Below, piece after piece: positions 30,110 to 38,657 of a stretch of DNA of 64,000 nt; position 1 is the stretch's first letter; each line of letters opens with the position of its first letter. The notes beneath the pieces were generated by a model. The model searched no databases. It saw nothing but the letters and a program-made list of their open reading frames with translations, and was not told the origin of the DNA. The stretch is taken from contig NZ_BMTN01000012.1 of assembly GCF_014649695.1 (NCBI RefSeq), forward strand, positions 1-64,000, read 5' to 3'. This DNA is from Streptomyces kurssanovii. Lineage in GTDB: Bacteria; Actinomycetota; Actinomycetes; Streptomycetales; Streptomycetaceae. The translations under genes and the position numbers were made by a program.

Positions 30110-31651
30110 TCAGACGGAAGGATGCGGTCCGGTCTCCGGCCCGCTCCCGGCCTGAACGCCCCACTCCACGCGCGGACCTTCCTCGGCGTGAGCGGCGTGC
30201 CGCGGCGGATGCGCCGCCGGCCCCAGCACGAACGCGTCCGGAGCGCCGTCGAGAACGCCCCCGCCCGGATCATCGGAGCCGTCCTGACGTACCCCGTCAC
30301 GTTCCGGCATGAGGATGTCCCGCACGATCACGGCGCACAGGTACAGCGTCCCGAGCAGATGCAGCGCGATGGCCAGCTGGTAGCCCTCTTGCGGCAGCCC
30401 CTGGTGCTTGGGGCTGGTCGTGTAGGCGAGGTACATCCAGATGCCCAGGTAGTACATGACCTCGCACGCCTGCCAGATGAGGAAGTCACGCCAACGGGGA
30501 CGGGCGAGGGCGGCGAGCGGGATCAGCCACAGCACGTACTGCGGCGAGTAGACCTTGTTGGTGAGGATGAACGCGGCCACGACCAGGAAGGCGAGCTGGG
30601 CGAAGCGGGGGCGGCGCGGTGCCCTCAGCGTGAGCAGACCGATGCCCGCGCAGGCCAGGACCATCAGCAGGGTGGCGTAGGTGTTGACCCTCTCGACGTC
30701 GATGGACTGACCGGTGCGCTGCGTGATGATCAGCCAGAACGATCCGAAGTCGACCTGGCGTTCCTGGCTGAAGGTGTAGAACTTCTTCCAGCCCTCCGGC
30801 GCGAACAGCATCACGGGCAGATTGACCACGAGCCAGGCTGCCGCCGTGCCGAGCGTCGCCGTGATGAATTCCCGCCACTTGCCCGCCCGCCAGCACAGGA
30901 CGAGCAGAGGGCCGAGCAGCAGCACCGGATAAAGCTTGGCGGCGGTCGCGAGTCCGATCAGGACGCCGAAGGCGAGAACCCTGCCGCGGGACCACATCAG
31001 CATCGCCGCGGCGGTGAGAGCCACCGCGAGCAGGTCCCAGTTGATGGTGGCCGTCAGCGCGAAGGCAGGGGCGAGAGCGACGAGCAGCGCGTCCCAGGGA
31101 CGCCGGCGGTGGGTGCGGACGACACAGACCGCGATGACCGCGGCGCAGATCATCAGCAGCCCCGCGTTGACCATCCAGTACATCTGCTGCTGCGCCAGGC
31201 CTGAGCCGCCGCCGAGGCGGCCGATCCAGGAGGCGACCTGCATGAAGAGGCCCGTCAGCACGGGGTACTCGAGGTACTCCATGTCACCGGGCAGCCGGTC
31301 GAAGTACGGGATCAGGCCCTCGGAGAAGCCGCGGCCCACGAACAGATGCGGGATGTCCGAGTAGCAGGCATGGGTGTACTGCGAGCTGGTGCCCCTGAAC
31401 CATGCCCAGTTGTAGCAGGGCAGCTTCTGCACCATGCCCAGCGCGAACATGCCGATGGCGACCAGCGCCACCACGCGCACGGGGGTGAGCGGGCCGTCCC
31501 CGTTGCGCGTCGCCCAGCGCCCGGCCGGGCCGCCGATCAGCTCGCTGCCTGCCGCGGCGATCCGGTCACGCCGTGTGGGGCGTACGTCGGAAGCCTCGGG
31601 GCGTACGTCAGGCCGTTCGTCGTACACGCTCGTCTCGTCTGCGCTGGGCAT
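30110..31651 (-). CDS. GT87-type membrane glycosyltransferase
   Basis: This 513-residue polytopic protein runs from ATG 31651 (GCAGGA nine bases upstream). Eight to ten hydrophobic helices fill residues 60-460; the first extracytoplasmic loop has CYNWAWFRGTSSQYTHACYSD and the acidic pair D-R-L-P-G-D-M-E-Y-L-E-Y-P typical of GT-C enzymes that use polyprenyl-phosphate sugars. N- and C-terminal tails are polar. The DUF2029/GT87 family includes mannosyl- and arabinofuranosyl-transferases of actinobacterial envelopes. Its gene follows a class A PBP gene on the same strand, supporting a wall or glycolipid role; the sugar is unknown. Confidence 0.85.
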   Translation of the reverse strand: MPSADETSVYDERPDVRPEASDVRPTRRDRIAAAGSELIGGPAGRWATRNGDGPLTPVRVVALVAIGMFALGMVQKLPCYNWAWFRGTSSQYTHACYSDIPHLFVGRGFSEGLIPYFDRLPGDMEYLEYPVLTGLFMQVASWIGRLGGGSGLAQQQMYWMVNAGLLMICAAVIAVCVVRTHRRRPWDALLVALAPAFALTATINWDLLAVALTAAAMLMWSRGRVLAFGVLIGLATAAKLYPVLLLGPLLVLCWRAGKWREFITATLGTAAAWLVVNLPVMLFAPEGWKKFYTFSQERQVDFGSFWLIITQRTGQSIDVERVNTYATLLMVLACAGIGLLTLRAPRRPRFAQLAFLVVAAFILTNKVYSPQYVLWLIPLAALARPRWRDFLIWQACEVMYYLGIWMYLAYTTSPKHQGLPQEGYQLAIALHLLGTLYLCAVIVRDILMPERDGVRQDGSDDPGGGVLDGAPDAFVLGPAAHPPRHAAHAEEGPRVEWGVQAGSGPETGPHPSV

Positions 31652-31769
31652 GGTGCACATCCTGCCGTACGGGGAGGGGGATACGACGAGGGCCGCCGCT
31701 CCGGGGGCTCGGCACGGATGCCGATCCATTCCCGGTGCGGCGGCCTCGTCATGGCCGGTGCCGGTGACG

Positions 31770-34454
31770 TCAGCCTTCGCCGTCGGTGCCTCCGAAGAGG
31801 CCGCCGCCGTTGCCACCGCCGTTCCCGTTGCCTCCGCCGCTGTCGGCGCCGCCATCGGTGCCGGGTGATGTCGACGGGCTCGACGTCACGCCGCCGTTGT
31901 CCCCGCCCTGGTCGGTGCCGCCGTTGCCGCCGCCACCGTCGACGCCGCAGGTCCAGTCCTCCCACGGGTTGCAGGACTCCGAGGGGCCGGGGCTGGTGGA
32001 CGGGCTGGGTGATGTCGACGGGGACGGGGACTCGGACGGAGACTCGGACGGGCTGCTGCTCGGCGTCGGGGACGGGCTGACAGCACCGCCGCCCCAGACC
32101 GCCTCACCGTCGATCGGTTCCGGCTTCGGGAACTTGAGGACCTTGGTGTCCTTGAGCGCTTCCGTCATGTAGTCCTGAAAGATCTCGGACGGGAACGACG
32201 AACCGTGGATCTTCTTCTGACCACCGGTGTCGTACATCTCGAGGAACTCGCGCTTCTTGTTCTTCTCGTTGTCGTCCAGGCGGTACATGTCGATGGCCGT
32301 CGACAGCTGGGGCGTGTAGCCGACGAACCAAGCCGACTTGTTGCCGTCCGTCGTACCGGTCTTGCCGGCGACCTGCCGTCCCTTGACCTGGGCGTTGTTG
32401 CCGGTGCCTTCGGGATCCTCGACGACGTCCCTGAGGACGTCGGTCACGTTGTTGGCGATGTCCTCGTCGAATGCCTGCTCGGCCTTGTCCTCGTGCTCGT
32501 AGACGGTCACGCCCTCGTGCTTGACCTCCGTCACCGAATACGGGTCACGCTGCTCACCCTCGGCGGCGAAGGTCCCGTAGGCGCCGGCCATACGGATGGC
32601 GCTGGGCTCGGAGATGCCGAGCGAGAAGGAGGGAACGTTCGACTTGCTCAGGCTGGACTCCAGCAGACCGGCGTCGACGGCGGCGTCCCTCACCTGCGGG
32701 ATGCCGATGTCCATGCCGAGCTGCACGTAGGGGGAGTTGGCGGAGTGGATCATCGCCTCGCGCAGGCTGATGTTGCCGTAGTTCTGCTGACCGTCGTTGG
32801 TCTGATTCCACTCCTTCCCTTCTTCGTTCTGCCAGACGGAACCGTCGTAGTTCTTGATCTTCAGCTTGTTCTTGCCGCTGTACCGGCTCTTGTCGGGGTC
32901 GACGATCCGGCGGTCGTCGGGCCCCTGCTCCTCCCCGAGCTCGGGGTTGCGGACGCCGTCGCGCATGGCAGAGGCGAGGACGAAGGGCTTGAACGTCGAT
33001 CCGACCTGGGCGCCGGTGGCGTCGGCGTTGTTGGTGAAGTGCTTGGTGGCGTCCTCACCGCCGTAGATCGCGACGATCTTGCCCGTCCCGGGCTCGACCG
33101 AGGCGCCGCCGAACTGGACGTGCGTGTCCGTCTTCGGGCGCTTCTTCGGGTCGATGTTCTCGTCGCGGACCTTCTTGACCGCCTTCTCGAGGGCCGCGAC
33201 CCGCTTCTTGTTGAAGGTCGTGTAGATCTCGTAACCGCCCTTGGACAGGTCGACCTCCTCGTCGTGGTTGTTGAGGAAGTTGGCCTTGGCCAGGTCGACC
33301 AGATAACCGATCTGACCGCCGAGCTGGGCGTTCTTACGGGGCGACTCCGACTTCGGAAGCTCCGTGTACTTCTGGCGCTCCGCCGCGTCGAGGTACTTGT
33401 CCTTGACCATCTCGTCGAGGATCCAGCTCCAGCGGATCTTCATCCGCTTGGTGTTGGCTTCCTCGTTCGCCGCGGGGTCGATCGCCGTGGCGCCGGCGGG
33501 GTCGTAGTAGGTCGCGCCCTTGAGGAGCGACGCCAGGAAGGCGCACTCGCTCACGTTCAGCTTGTCGGCGTCCTTGTTGAAGTACGTACGGGCCGCGGCC
33601 TGGATGCCGTAGGCGCCTCGACCGTAGTAGGAGGTGTTGAGGTACCCCTCCATGACGTCTTCCTTCTTCATCTCCGTGTCGATCTTCATGGAGATGAAGA
33701 GCTCCTGGAACTTACGACTGAGGGTCTGGTCCTGGTTGTCCAGCATCGCGTTCTTCACGTACTGCTGGGTGATGGTCGACCCGCCCTGGGTCTGCTCGCC
33801 CCGGGCCATGTTGAAGAGGGCCCGGCCGATGCCCATCGGGTCGATGCCCGAGTCGTCACGGAAGGTCTTGTTCTCCGCGGAGATGACCGCGTTCTGCATC
33901 TCGATGGGGATCTTCGAGATGGGGATGATCTGCCGGTTGACCTCACCACCGGTGGCCACCATCTGGGTGCCGTCGTCCCAGTAGTAGACGTTGTTCTGCG
34001 CTCCGGCGATCAACGCCTGCTCGGGCACACCCACCATGGCGTAGGCGATGGTGCCCGCCGTCATCAGACTCGCGAGGAAGCCGAGGAACAGGCCGGTCAC
34101 GAGCTTCCACGAGGGCACCCAGCGCCGCCACCCGTACTTGTCGTGGCGCGGGTAGTCGATCAGCCTCTTCTTGCCCGGCCGCCCACCCCGGCGGCCGGCA
34201 CCGTCGTATCCGCCGTCACCGCCACCTCCGCCACGACGGCCACCGCGCCCTCCATGGCCGCCTCGCTGTGCGGCGCGGCGCGCCTCGGCGCGACTGCTGT
34301 AGGGCCGTTCCTCACCATGTGAAGCGGCAGGTGAGGCCGACGTGGCGCCCCGGGGTGGGACGCCCCGGCGGCCTGAAGACTGCTGGGCGGCGCGTCTGGC
34401 CGCGGCGCGCCCGCCACCCTGTGGCTGCGGCGGTTTGCGACGGTGCTCGCTCAT
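31770..34454 (-). CDS. Class A penicillin-binding protein (transglycosylase/transpeptidase)
   Basis: This 894-residue bifunctional peptidoglycan synthase has a basic, Gly/Arg-rich cytoplasmic tail (1-115) and a membrane anchor at about 117-141. The GT51 glycosyltransferase domain has catalytic Glu in ENKTF (194-198) and GGSTITQQ (224-231). The transpeptidase domain has STFK at 486-489, SAN at 571-573 and KTGTT at 698-702. The last 150 residues are a low-complexity Ser/Pro then Gly/Asp-rich extracellular tail, with two Cys in CNPWEDWTC. It polymerises and cross-links wall strands. Confidence 0.95.
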   Translation of the reverse strand: MSEHRRKPPQPQGGGRAAARRAAQQSSGRRGVPPRGATSASPAASHGEERPYSSRAEARRAAQRGGHGGRGGRRGGGGGDGGYDGAGRRGGRPGKKRLIDYPRHDKYGWRRWVPSWKLVTGLFLGFLASLMTAGTIAYAMVGVPEQALIAGAQNNVYYWDDGTQMVATGGEVNRQIIPISKIPIEMQNAVISAENKTFRDDSGIDPMGIGRALFNMARGEQTQGGSTITQQYVKNAMLDNQDQTLSRKFQELFISMKIDTEMKKEDVMEGYLNTSYYGRGAYGIQAAARTYFNKDADKLNVSECAFLASLLKGATYYDPAGATAIDPAANEEANTKRMKIRWSWILDEMVKDKYLDAAERQKYTELPKSESPRKNAQLGGQIGYLVDLAKANFLNNHDEEVDLSKGGYEIYTTFNKKRVAALEKAVKKVRDENIDPKKRPKTDTHVQFGGASVEPGTGKIVAIYGGEDATKHFTNNADATGAQVGSTFKPFVLASAMRDGVRNPELGEEQGPDDRRIVDPDKSRYSGKNKLKIKNYDGSVWQNEEGKEWNQTNDGQQNYGNISLREAMIHSANSPYVQLGMDIGIPQVRDAAVDAGLLESSLSKSNVPSFSLGISEPSAIRMAGAYGTFAAEGEQRDPYSVTEVKHEGVTVYEHEDKAEQAFDEDIANNVTDVLRDVVEDPEGTGNNAQVKGRQVAGKTGTTDGNKSAWFVGYTPQLSTAIDMYRLDDNEKNKKREFLEMYDTGGQKKIHGSSFPSEIFQDYMTEALKDTKVLKFPKPEPIDGEAVWGGGAVSPSPTPSSSPSESPSESPSPSTSPSPSTSPGPSESCNPWEDWTCGVDGGGGNGGTDQGGDNGGVTSSPSTSPGTDGGADSGGGNGNGGGNGGGLFGGTDGEG

Positions 34455-34813
34455 CGAACGACTACTCCTCGGGCAGGCGAGACGCCTGGAAGCGGCAGTT
34501 GAGTTCCGGTCCCCCCGAAATGGATACGGACAAGCTCTGGGAAGGGCTCATCCGCTGTGCATCCACGGCGATGACGCATGGAGACGTCACATGGTTCCCG
34601 GTGGTCTGCATCCGCACAGACTACGCACGGCCAAAACCCTCCTAGGCCTGAAGTTCACCCCATTTCAGGCAACTCTCTCCCTATGAATTGACGATGTGAC
34701 GCCGCTCACCATGGCCCCCCTTGTCGGGACAGTCGCGCCGTTCTATCGTGCTGATGTATCGAGTCGATACATCAGCACGGCATACACGGCCAGGACCGGC
34801 GAGGGAGGCGACT
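34455..34813. other. Divergent gap between PBP and PadR genes
   Basis: These 359 bases contain the promoters of the PBP gene (left) and of padR (right). The outstanding element is the 33-bp palindrome at 34747-34779. No gene is visible. Confidence 0.5.
34747..34779. promoter_or_regulatory. 33-bp perfect palindrome, probable PadR operator
   Basis: Arms cgtgctgatgtatcga (34747-34762) and tcgatacatcagcacg (34764-34779) are perfectly complementary around one central G. It contains ATGT and ACAT half-sites, the type of sequence bound by PadR regulators, and lies 35 bases before the PadR start. Both autoregulation and control of ino1 are plausible. Confidence 0.7.
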
Positions 34814-35527
34814 GTGAGCAGGCGCTCGGGCATCCTCGAGTTCGCCGTCCTCGGTCTGCTCCGCGAAGCCCCGATGCACGGTTACGAGCTGCGCAAGCGG
34901 CTCAACACGTCACTGGGAATCTTCCGGGCCTTCAGTTACGGGACCCTCTACCCCTGCCTCAAGACGCTGGTCGCCAACGGCTGGTTGATCGAGGAACCGG
35001 GAAACGCTCCCGAGGACGCCCTCGCAGCCTCGCTCGCGGGCCGGCGCGCCAAGATCGTCTACCGGTTGACGGCGGAAGGTAAGGAGCACTTCGAAGAGCT
35101 GCTCTCAGCCACCGGCCCCGACAGCTGGGAGGACGAGCACTTCGCGGCACGCTTCGCCTTTTTCGGGCAGACCGAGCGCGAAGTGCGGATGCGGGTGCTG
35201 GAAGGCCGCCGCAGCCGGCTGGAGGAGCGTCTGGAGAAGATGCGTGCCTCCTTGGCCCGCACCCGGGAGCGCCTCGACGACTACACCCTCGAGCTGCAGC
35301 GACACGGCATGGAGTCCGTGGAGCGTGAAGTGCGATGGCTGAACGAGCTCATCGAGAGCGAGCGGGCAGGGCGGGATCAGAGATCCTCGCCCGAGAGCAC
35401 CGCGCAGCAGGACAACACATCAGGAGCGACGGGCGGCCTGCCCCGGCACAGGGGTTCCGAGTCTTCCGGAGGGACGCCTCCCGATGACTCCTCCCCGCCG
35501 GATCCGTCCGACGACCCCGCCAAGTGA
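34814..35527 (+). CDS. PadR-family transcriptional regulator
   Basis: This 237-residue regulator starts at GTG 34814 behind GGAGG. The winged helix domain has the PadR signature [20 protein letters not shown] (residues 6-25), [11 protein letters not shown] and the wing [15 protein letters not shown] long C-terminal helix (about 120-185) forms the dimer coiled coil, and the last 45 residues are a disordered Ser/Pro tail, unusual for the family. It is 59 bases upstream of ino1 in the same direction, with the palindrome in front. Confidence 0.92.
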   Translation: MSRRSGILEFAVLGLLREAPMHGYELRKRLNTSLGIFRAFSYGTLYPCLKTLVANGWLIEEPGNAPEDALAASLAGRRAKIVYRLTAEGKEHFEELLSATGPDSWEDEHFAARFAFFGQTEREVRMRVLEGRRSRLEERLEKMRASLARTRERLDDYTLELQRHGMESVEREVRWLNELIESERAGRDQRSSPESTAQQDNTSGATGGLPRHRGSESSGGTPPDDSSPPDPSDDPAK

Positions 35528-35586
35528 AGCCCCGCGCACCGCAGGGTTTCATCCGGAACACGAGAACACACAGGGAGCAACCGCCA

Positions 35587-36669
35587 ATGGGTTCGGTTCG
35601 CGTAGCCATCGTCGGCGTGGGCAACTGCGCCGCCTCGCTGGTGCAGGGCGTCGAGTACTACAAGGACGCCGACCCGGCCGGCAAGGTGCCGGGTCTGATG
35701 CACGTCCAGTTCGGCGACTACCACGTCCGTGACGTCGAGTTCGTGGCCGCCTTCGACGTGGACGCCAAGAAGGTCGGCCTCGACCTCTCGGACGCCATCG
35801 GCGCCAGCGAGAACAACACCATCAAGATCTGCGACGTGCCGAACACCGGCGTCACGGTTCAGCGTGGCCACACGCTCGACGGTCTCGGCAAGTACTACCG
35901 CGAGACCATCGAGGAGTCCCCCGAGGCGCCGGTCGACATCGTCCAGACCCTCAAGGACAAGCAGGTCGACGTCCTGGTCTGCTACCTGCCCGTCGGCTCC
36001 GAGGACGCTGCGAAGTACTACGCGCAGTGCGCCATCGACGCCAAGGTCGCGTTCGTCAACGCCCTCCCGGTCTTCATCGCCGGCACCAAGGAGTGGGCGG
36101 ACAAGTTCACCGAGGCCGGTGTCCCGATCGTCGGCGACGACATCAAGTCCCAGGTCGGCGCCACCATCACGCACCGCGTGATGGCCAAGCTCTTCGAGGA
36201 CCGGGGCGTCATCCTGGACCGCACGATGCAGCTGAACGTCGGCGGCAACATGGACTTCAAGAACATGCTCGAGCGTGAGCGCCTGGAGTCCAAGAAGATC
36301 TCGAAGACGCAGGCCGTCACCTCGCAGATCCCCGACCGTGACATGGGCGAGAAGAACGTCCACATCGGGCCGTCGGACTACGTGGCCTGGCTGGACGACC
36401 GCAAGTGGGCCTACGTGCGCCTCGAGGGCCGTGCCTTCGGTGACGTCCCGCTGAACCTCGAGTACAAGCTCGAGGTCTGGGACTCCCCGAACTCGGCCGG
36501 TGTCATCATCGACGCCGTGCGCGCCGCGAAGATCGCCAAGGACCGCGGCATCGGCGGCCCCATCCTCTCCGCGTCCTCGTACTTCATGAAGTCCCCGCCG
36601 GTGCAGTACTTCGACGACGAGGCCCGCGAGAACGTCGAGAAGTTCATCCAGGGCGAGGTCGAGCGCTAA
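35587..36669 (+). CDS. ino1: Inositol-3-phosphate synthase
   Basis: This 360-residue NAD-dependent enzyme turns glucose 6-phosphate into myo-inositol phosphate, the precursor of mycothiol and phosphatidylinositol lipids. The start ATG 35587 follows AGGGAG. It has the Rossmann motif [16 protein letters not shown] at residues 6-21, and the catalytic region with [15 protein letters not shown] near 180 and [12 protein letters not shown] near 218. Length is that of the prokaryotic short form. Likely cotranscribed with padR and ended by the hairpin at 36688-36726. Confidence 0.95.
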   Translation: MGSVRVAIVGVGNCAASLVQGVEYYKDADPAGKVPGLMHVQFGDYHVRDVEFVAAFDVDAKKVGLDLSDAIGASENNTIKICDVPNTGVTVQRGHTLDGLGKYYRETIEESPEAPVDIVQTLKDKQVDVLVCYLPVGSEDAAKYYAQCAIDAKVAFVNALPVFIAGTKEWADKFTEAGVPIVGDDIKSQVGATITHRVMAKLFEDRGVILDRTMQLNVGGNMDFKNMLERERLESKKISKTQAVTSQIPDRDMGEKNVHIGPSDYVAWLDDRKWAYVRLEGRAFGDVPLNLEYKLEVWDSPNSAGVIIDAVRAAKIAKDRGIGGPILSASSYFMKSPPVQYFDDEARENVEKFIQGEVER

Positions 36670-36687
36670 GCGTTTCCACCTGCCGTC

Positions 36688-36726
36688 GCGGAGGGTCCCC
36701 GGGTCGTACACCCGGGGACCCTCCGC
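36688..36726 (+). terminator. Strong terminator after ino1
   Basis: Perfect 16-bp arms gcggagggtccccggg (36688-36703) and cccggggaccctccgc (36711-36726) enclose a seven-base loop, 18 bases after the ino1 stop. Confidence 0.92.
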
Positions 36727-36745
36727 GTGTGTGACCCTTGCTCGC

Positions 36746-38014
36746 ATGCCCGTCGTACGTGATCTGCGCGTACTCCTGCGCCTCGCCGACTTCCGGCGGC
36801 TGTTGACCGTGCGTCTGCTCTCACAAGCAGCCGACGGCGTCTACCAGGTCGCTCTCGCCACATACGTGGTCTTCTCCCCGGAGCAGCAGACCTCTCCGGC
36901 CGCGATCGCGTCCGCCATGGCCGTCCTGCTCCTCCCCTACTCCCTGGTCGGCCCGTTCGCCGGGGTGCTGCTCGACCGGTGGCAGCGCCGCCAGGTGTTC
37001 CTCTACGGGAACCTGCTTCGTGCACTGCTCGCTTGTTGTACCGCCCTGTTGATCCTCGTTTCCGTCCCCGACTGGCTCTTCTACGCCTCGGCCCTGTCGG
37101 TCACGGCCGTCAATCGCTTCGTTCTGGCCGGGCTTTCCGCGGCGCTGCCACGCGTCGTGGATTCCGAGCACCTCGTCATGGCCAACTCCCTCTCACCCAC
37201 CGCAGGGACGCTCGCGGCGACAGCCGGCGGCGGTCTCGCCTTTCTTGTACGACTTGTCACCTCGGACTCGGACGCTGCGGTGGTCCTGTTCGGAGCGGCG
37301 CTCTACCTCGGCGCGGCCCTGGCTTCACTGCGGATGGGCAGAGAGCTGCTCGGCCCGGACTCCGACGTGGTTCAGCCCCGTCTGGGTGCCGCGATCGCCT
37401 CTACGGCGCGGGGACTCCTCGAAGGGCTGCGATACCTGAAGCAGCGGCCTGCGGCGACCCATGCGCTCGCCGCGATGACGCTGCTGCGCTTCTGCTACGG
37501 AGCGCTGACGGTGATGGTGCTCATGCTCTGCCGCAACGCCTGGTCCACCGACGAGTCGGACGGACTCGCGCTGTTGGGACTGGCTCTGGCCGCCTCGGGC
37601 GCCGGCTTCTTCGCTGCGGCCGTGCTGACCCCGTGGGCGATCGGGAAGCTCGGCCAGTACGGATGGATGGTGGCCTGCGCGGCGGCTGCCGCAGTCCTCG
37701 TACCTTCTCTGGCACTGCCGTTCAGGCCCGGCCCGATGCTTGCCGCGGCCTTCCTGCTCGGGCTCGTGACCCAGGGGGCGAAGATCGCGACGGACACGGT
37801 GGTGCAGACATCCGTGGAAGACGCGTTCCGTGGCCGGGTCTTCTCCCTCTACGACGTACTGTTCAACGTCGCCTTCGTCGGCGCGGCGGGCGTCGCCGCT
37901 TTGGTGCTTCCCCCTGACGGCCGGTCGGTTCCCCTGGTCCTGATGGTGGCGGGGATCTATGCCACGGCGGCCGGGGGCCTGGTGCGTTGGGGCCATGCCG
38001 GTCGAGTGTTATAG
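36746..38014 (+). CDS. Major facilitator superfamily transporter
   Basis: This is a 422-residue membrane protein with about twelve helices. The first cytoplasmic loop has GVLLDRWQRRQVFLYGNLLRA, an MFS-2 type motif, and the second half starts after the TARGLLEGLRYLKQRP linker. ATG 36746 is chosen; GTG 36731 is also in frame and lies only five bases past the terminator. It resembles macrolide- or multidrug-type exporters of the MFS-3 group; substrate unknown. Confidence 0.85.
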   Translation: MPVVRDLRVLLRLADFRRLLTVRLLSQAADGVYQVALATYVVFSPEQQTSPAAIASAMAVLLLPYSLVGPFAGVLLDRWQRRQVFLYGNLLRALLACCTALLILVSVPDWLFYASALSVTAVNRFVLAGLSAALPRVVDSEHLVMANSLSPTAGTLAATAGGGLAFLVRLVTSDSDAAVVLFGAALYLGAALASLRMGRELLGPDSDVVQPRLGAAIASTARGLLEGLRYLKQRPAATHALAAMTLLRFCYGALTVMVLMLCRNAWSTDESDGLALLGLALAASGAGFFAAAVLTPWAIGKLGQYGWMVACAAAAAVLVPSLALPFRPGPMLAAAFLLGLVTQGAKIATDTVVQTSVEDAFRGRVFSLYDVLFNVAFVGAAGVAALVLPPDGRSVPLVLMVAGIYATAAGGLVRWGHAGRVL

Positions 38015-38061
38015 CGTGCCCGCGTCAAACACCGAGAGCACTTTCACAGGGGGAATCCCGC

Positions 38062-38565
38062 ATGACCTATCCGCCGCAGCAGGGACAGGGTCCCTACGGG
38101 CAGCCGCAGCAACCGCAGCCGGGCTACGGCTACCCGCAGCAGCCGCACACACAGCAGCCCCAGCCTGGTTATGGACAGACTCAGCCGCAGCAGTGGGGCA
38201 CAGCACCGACGCCGCCCCCTGCACCCTCGGGCGGTGGTCTCAGCCTCAAGAAGAAGTTTCAGATAGTCGTGGGCGTTCTGGCCGTCATCGCCTTCGCCGT
38301 GTTCTGGTTCATGGGCCGCGACGATGCCGACACAGCGAAGGCCGGCGATTGCCTCAAGAACAGCGGCAATGACATCAACCCGGATCTGCAGGTCGTCGAC
38401 TGCGGCGGCGCTGAGGCGGCCTACAAGGTGGTTTCCGTGCACAGCGACACGACGGACCAGAAGGTCTGCGAAGGCAAGGCCGACATCGGTTACTACGAGC
38501 AGACCAGCGGTCGGCGCAGCTCCGGCAAGTCGTTCGTGCTCTGCCTGAACGAGATCAAGAAGTAG
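38062..38565 (+). CDS. LppU/SCO3897-family membrane-anchored protein
   Basis: This 167-residue protein has a Pro/Gln/Gly/Tyr-rich cytoplasmic part (1-60), one membrane helix (about 73-91, QIVVGVLAVIAFAVFWFMG) and an outside domain with four cysteines (DCLK, VDCGG, VCEG, VLCLN), probably two disulfides. This matches the LppU/SCO3897 family, whose role is unknown. It starts at ATG 38062. Two parS sites follow its stop. Confidence 0.85.
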   Translation: MTYPPQQGQGPYGQPQQPQPGYGYPQQPHTQQPQPGYGQTQPQQWGTAPTPPPAPSGGGLSLKKKFQIVVGVLAVIAFAVFWFMGRDDADTAKAGDCLKNSGNDINPDLQVVDCGGAEAAYKVVSVHSDTTDQKVCEGKADIGYYEQTSGRRSSGKSFVLCLNEIKK

Positions 38566-38582
38566 CCGCTGCAGCGGGGCTT

Positions 38583-38596
38583 GTTTCACGTGAAAC
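38583..38596. other. parS site 5
   Basis: Perfect palindrome gtttcacgtgaaac, 18 bases after the LppU-like gene. Confidence 0.95.
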
Positions 38597-38617
38597 AGCC
38601 CACTCGGCTCGTGGCGA

Positions 38618-38649
38618 CGGCGCGATGTTTCACGTGAAACATCGCGCCG
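38618..38649. terminator. 32-bp palindrome combining parS site 6 and a terminator-like hairpin
   Basis: The parS core gtttcacgtgaaac (38627-38640) is extended on both sides by cggcgcgat and atcgcgccg, giving perfect 16-bp arms without a loop. It sits between the ends of two convergent genes, nine bases past the CCA-enzyme stop on the minus strand, so it may both bind ParB and end transcription. Confidence 0.7.
38627..38640. other. parS site 6
   Basis: Perfect palindrome gtttcacgtgaaac; its centre is 44 bp from that of parS site 5. Confidence 0.95.
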
Positions 38650-38657
38650 TTTCACGC

